From the NCBI GenBank assembly GCA_040002845.1, contig JBDUDR010000147.1, forward strand, positions 1 through 6,938: DNA of 6,938 nucleotides, in the 5' to 3' direction. Below the pieces are notes generated by a model. The model was not told the DNA's origin. It saw only the letters and a list, made by a program, of their open reading frames with translations, and did not search any database. This stretch comes from JBDUDR01 sp040002845 (GTDB lineage: Bacteria; Actinomycetota; Actinomycetes; Propionibacteriales; Nocardioidaceae). Both the position numbers and the translations under genes were made by a program. This document shows, piece after piece, positions 1 to 5,112 of this stretch; position 1 is the stretch's first letter, and every line of letters starts with the position of its first letter.

Positions 1-737
1 GGGGACTGGCCGGAGGTTGGCGATGAAGACGGGCTCGCGGAGGACGGGGCCTGAGTGGGCAGCGGTGCGTCGAGCGTGAACGATGACTGGGCGGGCTCAC
101 CTCCGATGATCGCGGTCCGGACCACATAGTCGCCCGCTGCGGACCTGACCGTCGATGGCGAACAGTGGGCGTCTGACCGGGTGCCGTCCCAAGTGACCTG
201 CACGATGGTGGCTGTGGCCGCTCGCACCACGAGAGTTGTCGGTGCGATGGCGGTGCTGCAGTCGTCACTGGTCCAGACCGGGTCGCCCTTCGAGGTGGTG
301 ACGTCCACCACCAGGTTGTCGGGCGTCAGGGCGAGGCTGCAGGCCGCCCGGCCCGTCGTCCGCAACCCGATCTGGATGGCGATGTCCTGTCCCACCCTGA
401 GCCCGTCGGCAACCACGGGGGTGAGCTGGATCTGATGTGGCGCACACACCCCGTCTGGGAGGGGCAGGTCGCGCGTCTGGCCCGGCGTCTGGGCCGATGT
501 GTGATGGCCGTCGCCGGGATCGGCGTTGCCCTTGCCGTTATCGCGCTGCTCCCCGAGATGTGGCGTCTGACCGACCCGGGGAGCGCTCTGGTGGCCGGGC
601 GTGCTCGGCGCCGAGCTCGGCGAGGCGGAGTCGTCCCCGCTGCTCACGACTCGAGCGACCGCGGAAACCCCAATTGCCAAGATCGCGAGCACCATGAGCC
701 GCCGGAACCAGTAGATGCGGGCTGGCAGTCGGGCCAC
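1..737 (-). CDS. Conserved membrane-anchored exported protein of unknown function (partial, C-terminus off the left edge)
   Basis: This frame reads without a stop from a GTG at 737 to the window edge (245 codons plus two bases). An in-frame TAG lies four codons upstream, so the start is this GTG or the ATG at codon 15; homolog-like beginnings (RLPARIYWFRR) favour the GTG. Residues 2-13 are positively charged and residues 14-31 are hydrophobic (LMVLAILAIGVSAVARVV), which suggests one signal-anchor helix with the rest outside the membrane. Residues 32-95 are a Ser/Pro/Gly/Asp-rich linker. Residues 96-224 look like a beta-rich extracytoplasmic domain with four cysteines (C98, C133, C160, C192) that could form two disulphides. 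From about 226 the protein turns Ser/Pro-rich again. It is divergent from mutY, the side where M. tuberculosis carries the conserved membrane protein gene Rv3587c next to disA; orthology is inferred from position only. No catalytic motif is seen. Coding is supported by the domain layout; the function is unknown. Confidence 0.8.
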   Translation of the reverse strand, partial: MARLPARIYWFRRLMVLAILAIGVSAVARVVSSGDDSASPSSAPSTPGHQSAPRVGQTPHLGEQRDNGKGNADPGDGHHTSAQTPGQTRDLPLPDGVCAPHQIQLTPVVADGLRVGQDIAIQIGLRTTGRAACSLALTPDNLVVDVTTSKGDPVWTSDDCSTAIAPTTLVVRAATATIVQVTWDGTRSDAHCSPSTVRSAAGDYVVRTAIIGGEPAQSSFTLDAPLPTQAPSSASPSSSPTSGQS

Positions 738-798
738 GTTTGCACGCTAACCCCGCCGGCCCGCGCGGCCGCGATGCCACTCCGGCCGAGGGACTGTC
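738..798. other. Divergent intergenic region between the membrane-protein gene and mutY
   Basis: These 61 bases must carry the start signals for both divergent genes. The stretch is GC-rich, with overlapping GGCC/GCGC palindromes around 759-774. I find no convincing -35/-10 pair in either direction. A GAGGGA at 788-793 is a plausible ribosome binding site for mutY. Confidence 0.4.
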
Positions 799-1695
799 GT
801 GCGAAGATCGGCAACGATGCCCCAGTCGCCGCTCCATGATCCGATCCTGTCGTGGTATGCGACTCATCGGCGCCGGCTGCCCTGGCGATCGCCTGGAGTG
901 ACCGCGTGGCAGGTGCTGGTGAGCGAGGTGATGCTGCAGCAAACGCCGGTGGATCGTGTGCTTCCGGTCTTCGGAGAATGGCTGGAACGCTGGCCGACGC
1001 CGTCTCAGCTGGCTGCTGACAGCCCAGGCGAGGCGGTACGGGCCTGGGGGCGGCTGGGCTATCCACGACGGGCGGTCCGGCTGCACGAAGCGGCCATCAC
1101 GATCGTGAGTCGGCACGGGGGCGCGGTTCCGGACGACTACCCATCCTTGCTCGCGTTGCCCGGCGTGGGGACGTACACAGCTTCCGCAGTGATGTCGTTC
1201 GGGTTCGGCGAACGGCATGCGGTGCTGGACACGAATGTCAGAAGGGTGCTTGCACGACTACTTCTCGGACGTGAACGCGCGACCGCCTCGGTGACTGCTG
1301 CAGAGCGGGCAGTCGCAGAGTCAGTGGTCCCCGACCAGCCGCCCCGCGCCGCGACCTGGGCGGTGGCGGTCATGGAGCTCGGTGCGTTGGTCTGTACGGC
1401 ACGGGCGCCCATCTGCGAGCAGTGTCCGGTCGCGACCCTGTGCCGGTGGCGCCACCGCGGCTATCCGGCCAGTGAAGTGCGGCGGGTCCGTAGCCAGCGA
1501 TATGCAGGCACGGATCGACACTGCCGCGGCACCTTGTTGGCCGTACTCCGAGAGTCCACCAGTCCGGTGCCACGCTCTGCACTGGACGCCGCCTGGCGGC
1601 AGGAAATCCAGCGCGAGCGTGCACTCGACGAGTTGATCGCGGACGGACTGGTTGAACCGATGGCTGACGGGCGTTTCCGCCTGCCAGGCAGCTAG
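799..1695 (+). CDS. mutY: A/G-specific adenine DNA glycosylase MutY
   Basis: MutY removes adenine mispaired with 8-oxoguanine or guanine, the last barrier of the GO repair system against G:C to T:A changes. The 298-residue product has the whole helix-hairpin-helix glycosylase core. This comprises SEVMLQQT with catalytic Glu43, LGY at 86-88, the hairpin LPGVGTYTA (120-128) and LDTNVRRVLAR with catalytic Asp144. It also has a [4Fe-4S] loop of the form C-X6-C-X2-C-X5-C (C199, C206, C209, C215). It ends in a small, probably winged-helix segment (YAGTDR ... DGRFRLPGS, 235-298) instead of the Nudix-like 8-oxoguanine domain of E. coli MutY (350 residues). From memory, the M. tuberculosis protein has the same short form. 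Start: GTG 799 has GAGGGA five bases upstream; ATG 817 (six codons later) is the alternative and has no clear Shine-Dalgarno. It converges on clpC. Confidence 0.95.
   Translation: MRRSATMPQSPLHDPILSWYATHRRRLPWRSPGVTAWQVLVSEVMLQQTPVDRVLPVFGEWLERWPTPSQLAADSPGEAVRAWGRLGYPRRAVRLHEAAITIVSRHGGAVPDDYPSLLALPGVGTYTASAVMSFGFGERHAVLDTNVRRVLARLLLGRERATASVTAAERAVAESVVPDQPPRAATWAVAVMELGALVCTARAPICEQCPVATLCRWRHRGYPASEVRRVRSQRYAGTDRHCRGTLLAVLRESTSPVPRSALDAAWRQEIQRERALDELIADGLVEPMADGRFRLPGS
1670..1691. terminator. Small inverted repeats at the mutY/clpC convergence (possible U-less terminator)
   Basis: Two adjacent elements can fold. GGCG-TTTC-CGCC lies at 1670-1681 (on the minus strand the loop reads GAAA, a GNRA tetraloop). 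CTGCC-A-GGCAG lies at 1681-1691 and overlaps GCCTG-C-CAGGC at 1679-1689. They lie inside the last codons of mutY and 17-38 bases past the clpC stop. There is no T-run on either side, and the stems are only 4-5 bp. They are the only candidates I see for ending either transcript here; Rho-dependent termination is as likely. Confidence 0.25.
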
Positions 1696-1707
1696 GTCAC
1701 GCCTGCG

Positions 1708-4242
1708 TCATTCCTTGTCCGCGGTCTCCACAACCGGCACGTCCGGCACGTCCGGCACATCCGGCACATCTGGCACGTCGGTCAGCTGCGCCTTCGGCGA
1801 ACCGCTGAAGGTGAACGGCGCGTCGCTGGCCTCGTCACCGACATCCACCAACACGATCTGGCCCGGCCCGACCTCGCCATAGAGCATCTTCTCGGCCATC
1901 GTGTCTTCGATGTCTCGCTGGACAGTCCGTCGCAATGGCCGAGCTCCGAGGATGGGGTCGAAGCCGCGCTCCGCCAACAGCCGCTTGGCCGCTGGGGTCA
2001 GCTCGATCACCATGTCGCGGTCCTTGAGGCGCAGATCGACGGCGGCGATCATCATGTCGACCATGTCCACGATCTCGTCCAAGGTGAGCGGCGGGAAGAC
2101 GATGATCTCGTCGACGCGGTTGAGGAACTCGGGGCGGAAATGCTGCTTGAGCTCCTCGGAGACCTTGGCCTTCATCCGGTCATAGGACCCTGCGGTGTCA
2201 CCAGCCTGCTGGAACCCGAGGTTGACGCCCTTGGCGATGTCGCGGGTGCCGAGGTTGGTGGTCATGATGATGACGGTGTTCTTGAAGTCGATGACGCGGC
2301 CCTGGCTGTCGGTGAGCCGGCCTTCCTCCAGGATCTGCAACAGCGAGTTGAAGATGTCCGGGTGCGCCTTCTCGACCTCGTCGAACAGGACCACACTGAA
2401 CGGCTTGCGCCGGACCTTCTCGGTGAGCTGGCCACCCTCCTCGTATCCGACGTAGCCCGGCGGTGAGCCGAACAGCCGGGACACGGTGTGCTTCTCGGAG
2501 AACTCGCTCATGTCGAGCTGGATCAAGGCTTCCTCGTCGCCGAACAGGAACTCGGCCAGCGCCTTGGAGAGCCAGGTCTTTCCGACGCCGGACGGCCCAG
2601 CGAAGATGAACGAGCCACCAGGACGTTTGGGGTCCTTCAACCCAGCGCGAGTGCGCCGGATCGCCCGCGAGAGAGCCTTGATGGCCTCCTCCTGACCGAT
2701 GACCCGCTTGTGGAGCTCGTCCTCCATCCGCAGCAGCCGGCCAGACTCCTCCTCGGTGAGCTTGATGATGGGGATACCGGTGGCGATCGCCAGCACCTCG
2801 GCGATGAGCTCCTCGTCAACTTCGGCGATGACATCCATGTCACCGGCTTTCCACTGACGTTCACGCTCATTCTTGGCAACGATGAGCTTCTTTTCCTCAT
2901 CGCGCAGATTAGCGGCCGCCTCGAAGTCTTGTGCGTCGATCGCGCCTTCCTTCTCACGGCGCACATTTGCGATCTTCTCGTCAAACTCCCGCAGGTCCGG
3001 CGGTGCCGTCATTCGACGAATGCGCAGCCTCGAGCCCGCCTCGTCGATGAGGTCGATCGCCTTGTCAGGTAGGAAACGATCGGACACGTAACGTGCGGCC
3101 AGCGTCGCAGCCGCCACGATGGCCTCATCGGTGATCGTTACCCGGTGGTGCGCCTCATAGCGGTCGCGCAGTCCCTTGAGCATCTCGATGGTGTGCGCGA
3201 TGGTCGGTTCGGCGACCTGGATCGGCTGGAACCTGCGCTCGAGGGCGGCATCCTTCTCCAGGTGTTTGCGGTATTCGTCGAGCGTCGTGGCACCAATGGT
3301 CTGCAGCTCGCCACGAGCCAACATCGGCTTGAGGATGCTGGCGGCATCGATGGCACCCTCGGCGGCTCCGGCACCGACCAGCGTGTGTATCTCGTCGATG
3401 AACAATACGATGTCGCCCCGAGTAAAGATCTCCTTGAGAACCTTCTTCAGGCGCTCTTCGAAGTCGCCCCGATAACGCGAACCGGCGACGAGTGCTCCCA
3501 GATCCAGCGTGTAGATCTGTTTGTCCTTGAGGGTCTCTGGAACGTCCCCTCGCACGATGTCTTGAGCGAGCCCTTGCACGATGGTGGTCTTGCCGACCCC
3601 CGGCTCACCAATCAGCACGGGGTTGTTCTTCGTGCGTCGGGAGAGGATCTGCATTACCCGCTCGATCTCCTTTTCGCGACCGATGACCGGGTCAAGCTTT
3701 CCCTCGCGGGCGGCTTGAGTGAGGTTGCGACCGAACTGGTCGAGCACCAAGGAACTGCTGGGAGCACCCTCAGCTGGCGCACCAGCCGAGGCAGTTTCCT
3801 TGCCTTGGTAGCCAGACAGCAGCTGGATGACCTGCTGGCGCACGCGGTTGAGGTCAGCCCCGAGCTTTACCAGAACCTGTGCGGCGACGCCTTCGCCCTC
3901 GCGAATGAGGCCCAGCAGAATGTGCTCGGTGCCGATGTAGTTGTGGCCGAGCTGGAGAGCCTCCCGGAGCGAAAGCTCCAAGACCTTCTTGGCGCGTGGC
4001 GTGAACGGAATATGACCGCTGGGGGCCTGCTGACCATGGCCGATGATCTCCTCGACCTGCGCCCGCACCGCCTCCAAGGAGATGCCGAGGCTTTCCAGCG
4101 CCTTGGCGGCGACGCCCTCACCTTCGTGAATCAGACCAAGAAGGATGTGCTCGGTGCCGATGTAGTTGTGACTGAGCATCCTGGCCTCTTCTTGGGCCAG
4201 CACGACGACGCGCCTAGCGCGGTCGGTAAACCTCTCGAACAT
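1708..4242 (-). CDS. clpC: ATP-dependent Clp protease ATP-binding subunit ClpC (ClpC1 type)
   Basis: ClpC is the Hsp100/AAA+ hexameric unfoldase that feeds proteins into the ClpP1P2 peptidase in the cytoplasm. The 844-residue product (family about 810-850) has all domains. Two Clp-N repeats occupy about 1-70 and 78-145; F2, R10 and F80, which contact cyclomarin in M. tuberculosis ClpC1, are present. D1 has Walker A GEPGVGKT (212-219), Walker B VLFIDE (279-284), pore loop around GSRYRGD (254-260) and Arg fingers R336/R337. A UVR-containing middle domain lies at about 420-460. D2 has Walker A GPSGVGKT (549-556), pore loop GYVGYEEGG (596-604), Walker B VVLFDE (617-622), the ClpP-docking LGF loop (675-677) and sensor 2 GARPL (766-770). 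Oddities: W557 replaces the usual Glu after the D2 P-loop, Q223 replaces Glu in D1, and the C-terminus carries five DVP repeats. The ATG has AAGGAG eight bases upstream. It is the first gene after a long 5' region with candidate SigH and ClgR sites. Confidence 0.98.
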   Translation of the reverse strand: MFERFTDRARRVVVLAQEEARMLSHNYIGTEHILLGLIHEGEGVAAKALESLGISLEAVRAQVEEIIGHGQQAPSGHIPFTPRAKKVLELSLREALQLGHNYIGTEHILLGLIREGEGVAAQVLVKLGADLNRVRQQVIQLLSGYQGKETASAGAPAEGAPSSSLVLDQFGRNLTQAAREGKLDPVIGREKEIERVMQILSRRTKNNPVLIGEPGVGKTTIVQGLAQDIVRGDVPETLKDKQIYTLDLGALVAGSRYRGDFEERLKKVLKEIFTRGDIVLFIDEIHTLVGAGAAEGAIDAASILKPMLARGELQTIGATTLDEYRKHLEKDAALERRFQPIQVAEPTIAHTIEMLKGLRDRYEAHHRVTITDEAIVAAATLAARYVSDRFLPDKAIDLIDEAGSRLRIRRMTAPPDLREFDEKIANVRREKEGAIDAQDFEAAANLRDEEKKLIVAKNERERQWKAGDMDVIAEVDEELIAEVLAIATGIPIIKLTEEESGRLLRMEDELHKRVIGQEEAIKALSRAIRRTRAGLKDPKRPGGSFIFAGPSGVGKTWLSKALAEFLFGDEEALIQLDMSEFSEKHTVSRLFGSPPGYVGYEEGGQLTEKVRRKPFSVVLFDEVEKAHPDIFNSLLQILEEGRLTDSQGRVIDFKNTVIIMTTNLGTRDIAKGVNLGFQQAGDTAGSYDRMKAKVSEELKQHFRPEFLNRVDEIIVFPPLTLDEIVDMVDMMIAAVDLRLKDRDMVIELTPAAKRLLAERGFDPILGARPLRRTVQRDIEDTMAEKMLYGEVGPGQIVLVDVGDEASDAPFTFSGSPKAQLTDVPDVPDVPDVPDVPVVETADKE
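1735..1779 (-). repeat. Five tandem 9-bp units encoding (Asp-Val-Pro)x5 at the ClpC C-terminus
   Basis: Read on the coding strand, five consecutive units of GAY-GTG-CCR encode residues 822-836 of ClpC. The plus-strand units start at 1735, 1744, 1753, 1762 and 1771. Units differ only at synonymous third positions (GAC/GAT, CCG/CCA), so the array is old enough to have drifted or is held at protein level. It sits in the acidic, probably disordered tail, past the last folded part of D2, and is followed by VVETADKE. Confidence 0.93.
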
Positions 4243-4250
4243 CCCTCACG

Positions 4251-4256
4251 CTCCTT
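4251..4256 (-). promoter_or_regulatory. Shine-Dalgarno of clpC
   Basis: AAGGAG on the minus strand lies eight bases before the ATG at 4242. This is a near-ideal site and fixes the start, which also gives the family-typical MFERFTDRAR beginning. Confidence 0.9.
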
Positions 4257-4312
4257 GCTGGGCCCTCACCGCCGGGCGAGGCGGCTCCGGTCGGTACGCG
4301 CCTGTCCTAAGC

Positions 4313-4318
4313 ATGCTA
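4313..4318 (-). promoter_or_regulatory. Possible second, SigA-type -10 box for clpC
   Basis: TAGCAT on the minus strand fits the loose TANNNT -10 pattern of actinobacterial housekeeping promoters and would give a leader of about 65 bases. No good -35 is present at 16-18 bases upstream, so this is only a weak candidate for basal expression. Confidence 0.2.
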
Positions 4319-4350
4319 GCCCGGTATCGCCGTTTACCGACCTGGGAAGA

Positions 4351-4364
4351 ACCCCCTCGGGGGT
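4351..4364. other. Perfect hairpin-forming palindrome in the clpC leader
   Basis: ACCCCC-TC-GGGGGT is a perfect inverted repeat with a 6-bp arm on each side of two bases; in RNA it would form a 5-bp stem with a four-base loop. It lies between the candidate SigH promoter and the start codon, so it would be within the 5' leader of that transcript. No T-run follows. It could be a leader structure or a binding site; neither is shown. Confidence 0.35.
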
Positions 4365-4397
4365 CGGCACGGCCAGATCCGGCCGACACCAGTGGTC

Positions 4398-4424
4398 AAC
4401 CGGTCAATGACCTGCGATGTTCCC
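4398..4424 (-). promoter_or_regulatory. Candidate SigH/SigR (disulphide-stress) promoter of clpC
   Basis: On the minus strand GGGAAC (4424-4419) is followed after exactly 18 bases by GTT (4400-4398), matching the SigR/SigH pattern GGGAAY-N18-GTT. The transcript would begin near 4390 and have a leader of about 150 bases. SigH in Corynebacterium and SigR in Streptomyces are known to drive clp protease genes under thiol stress, so the site is in the expected place. The spacer also contains the inverted repeat GGTCA-T-TGACC (4402-4412). The call rests on a short motif. Confidence 0.55.
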
Positions 4425-4548
4425 ACTCGTCGCGGTTTACGCCGCCAGCGAACGGTGGGTGTATGCGGACGTCACTCACCGCAGGAGCTGATATGCGCCG
4501 TCCGGCGGTGCGGGATGCGAGAGGTCGCCTTCGGGGGCACGGGTCAGG
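4425..4548. other. Spacer between lsr2 and the clpC promoter
   Basis: The clpC-lsr2 gap totals 306 bases (4243-4548). Beyond the clpC signals listed separately, the lsr2-proximal part contains a short inverted repeat CGCCG-TC-CGGCG on the plus strand (4496-4507), about 40 bases past the lsr2 stop. It could help end the lsr2 transcript but has no T-run. I see no small gene in the gap; the open frames in it have no start signal or family resemblance. Confidence 0.4.
4440..4453 (-). promoter_or_regulatory. Candidate ClgR operator upstream of clpC
   Basis: The minus strand reads GTTCGC-TGGCG-GCG, an exact fit to the GTTCGC-N5-GCG box described for ClgR, the activator of clp and lon genes in Streptomyces, and close to the corynebacterial version. 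Its centre is about 55 bases upstream of the start expected from the SigH-type promoter, a normal place for an activator. The gene encoding ClgR is not in this window. Confidence 0.55.
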
Positions 4549-4866
4549 TCAGTGAGCAGCCGCATATGCCGCGCGGACGTCGGCCGGAACACGACCACGG
4601 TCGGAAACCTTCCAGCCGTTGGTACGTGCCCACTCGCGGATGTCAGAGGGGGACGTGCCACGAACCGCGCCACCGCGCGTCTTGCGGCGACCGCCCATCC
4701 GGCGACCGGCTCCAACGTAGACGGCCAGAGCATCGCGCAAACCAGCGGCATTCTTTGCCGACAGATCGATCTCGTAGGCCACCCCGTCGAGCGCGAACCC
4801 TACAGTCTCAACGGCTTCGCCGCCGTCGAGATCGTCGACTAGGATGACCTGAACTTTTTGGGCCAC
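4549..4866 (-). CDS. lsr2: Nucleoid-associated protein Lsr2
   Basis: Lsr2 is the actinobacterial counterpart of H-NS. It bridges AT-rich DNA, compacts the nucleoid and silences foreign genes. The 105-residue product has the usual length (about 105-115). The N-terminal dimerisation domain (VQVILVDDLDG ... DGVAYEIDLS, about 5-36) is followed by a helix and a basic linker GRRMGGRRKTRGG (54-66). The C-terminal DNA-binding domain is at about 72-105 (SDIREWARTNGWKVSDRGRVPADV). R90-G91-R92 is the AT-hook-like triad that inserts in the minor groove. Translation starts at GTG 4866, with GGGAGGG seven bases upstream. The gene stands alone: it has its own promoter and is 306 bases from clpC. In M. tuberculosis lysS follows on the upstream side; here none is present. 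Confidence 0.97.
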   Translation of the reverse strand: MAQKVQVILVDDLDGGEAVETVGFALDGVAYEIDLSAKNAAGLRDALAVYVGAGRRMGGRRKTRGGAVRGTSPSDIREWARTNGWKVSDRGRVPADVRAAYAAAH

Positions 4867-4873
4867 GGAGTTT

Positions 4874-4880
4874 CCCTCCC
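4874..4880 (-). promoter_or_regulatory. Shine-Dalgarno of lsr2
   Basis: GGGAGGG on the minus strand is seven bases before the GTG at 4866. It decides this GTG as the start and is consistent with high expression of an abundant nucleoid protein. Confidence 0.85.
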
Positions 4881-4917
4881 AGAATCGGGTGCTGGCACGA
4901 CAGGATGCCGTGCGGAA

Positions 4918-4946
4918 AGGATAGAACTATCTCGGCCCATTGGCAA
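4918..4946 (-). promoter_or_regulatory. Housekeeping-type promoter of lsr2
   Basis: On the minus strand TTGCCA (4946-4941) is followed after 17 bases by TATCCT (4923-4918). This is five of six and four of six matches to the SigA consensus with ideal spacing. Transcription would start near 4911 and give a leader of about 45 bases. The surrounding 4940-4970 is notably A/T-richer than the rest of the window, which could also make it a target of Lsr2 itself. Confidence 0.6.
4920..4931. promoter_or_regulatory. Inverted repeat overlapping the lsr2 -10 box
   Basis: GATAG-AA-CTATC is a perfect 5-bp inverted repeat that covers part of the -10 hexamer and the adjoining spacer of the lsr2 promoter. Its position suits an operator whose occupation blocks RNA polymerase. 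No known regulator motif is recognised, and the repeat is short enough to occur by chance. Confidence 0.3.
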
Positions 4947-5054
4947 AACAAAACGCAACATTTCTCTATCGAAGTCGCGGAGATTTACGGGCAGTAACAA
5001 TGGGCTGACTGCGCGTCCACCTTTATCCCGGTTTTCCCCTCCGGCTCCACTCCG

Positions 5055-5070
5055 CAATCGGGGCCGATCG
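5055..5070 (-). terminator. Weak hairpin downstream of coaX
   Basis: On the minus strand CGATCGG-CC-CCGATTG forms a stem of up to seven pairs (one G-U), beginning 42 bases after the coaX stop. No T-run follows, so it would be at best a U-less terminator or an RNA 3'-end stabiliser for the nadC-coaX message. The rest of the 246-base lsr2-coaX gap (4867-5112) holds the lsr2 signals and otherwise nothing recognisable. Confidence 0.25.
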
Positions 5071-5112
5071 ATCGTGGCAGTCATTACCGGACGTCGGCCG
5101 GGCATCTTCCAA

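Noticed and set aside
538..1218. A 226-codon minus-strand open frame overlapping the start of mutY and the membrane-protein gene
   Set aside because: It is Arg/Pro/His-rich, lies antisense to the MutY catalytic core, and overlaps the real minus-strand gene in another frame.
4261..4290. A second ClgR-like site at CGCCCGGCGG near the clpC start
   Set aside because: Only one half of the box matches and it lies downstream of any likely promoter, so it is probably ordinary GC-rich sequence.
3145..4410. A 421-codon open frame on the plus strand, antisense to clpC
   Set aside because: It mirrors the very strongly conserved ClpC N-terminus and D1, has no ribosome site or family resemblance, and long antisense frames are expected in high-GC genes.
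4243..4548. HspR (HAIR) or HrcA (CIRCE) heat-shock operators upstream of clpC
   Set aside because: I looked for CTTGAGT-N7-ACTCAAG and TTAGCACTC-type repeats and found neither.
4392..4847. A 151-codon plus-strand open frame across the clpC promoter and lsr2
   Set aside because: It is antisense to conserved lsr2 codons, with an Arg-rich low-complexity product typical of shadow frames.
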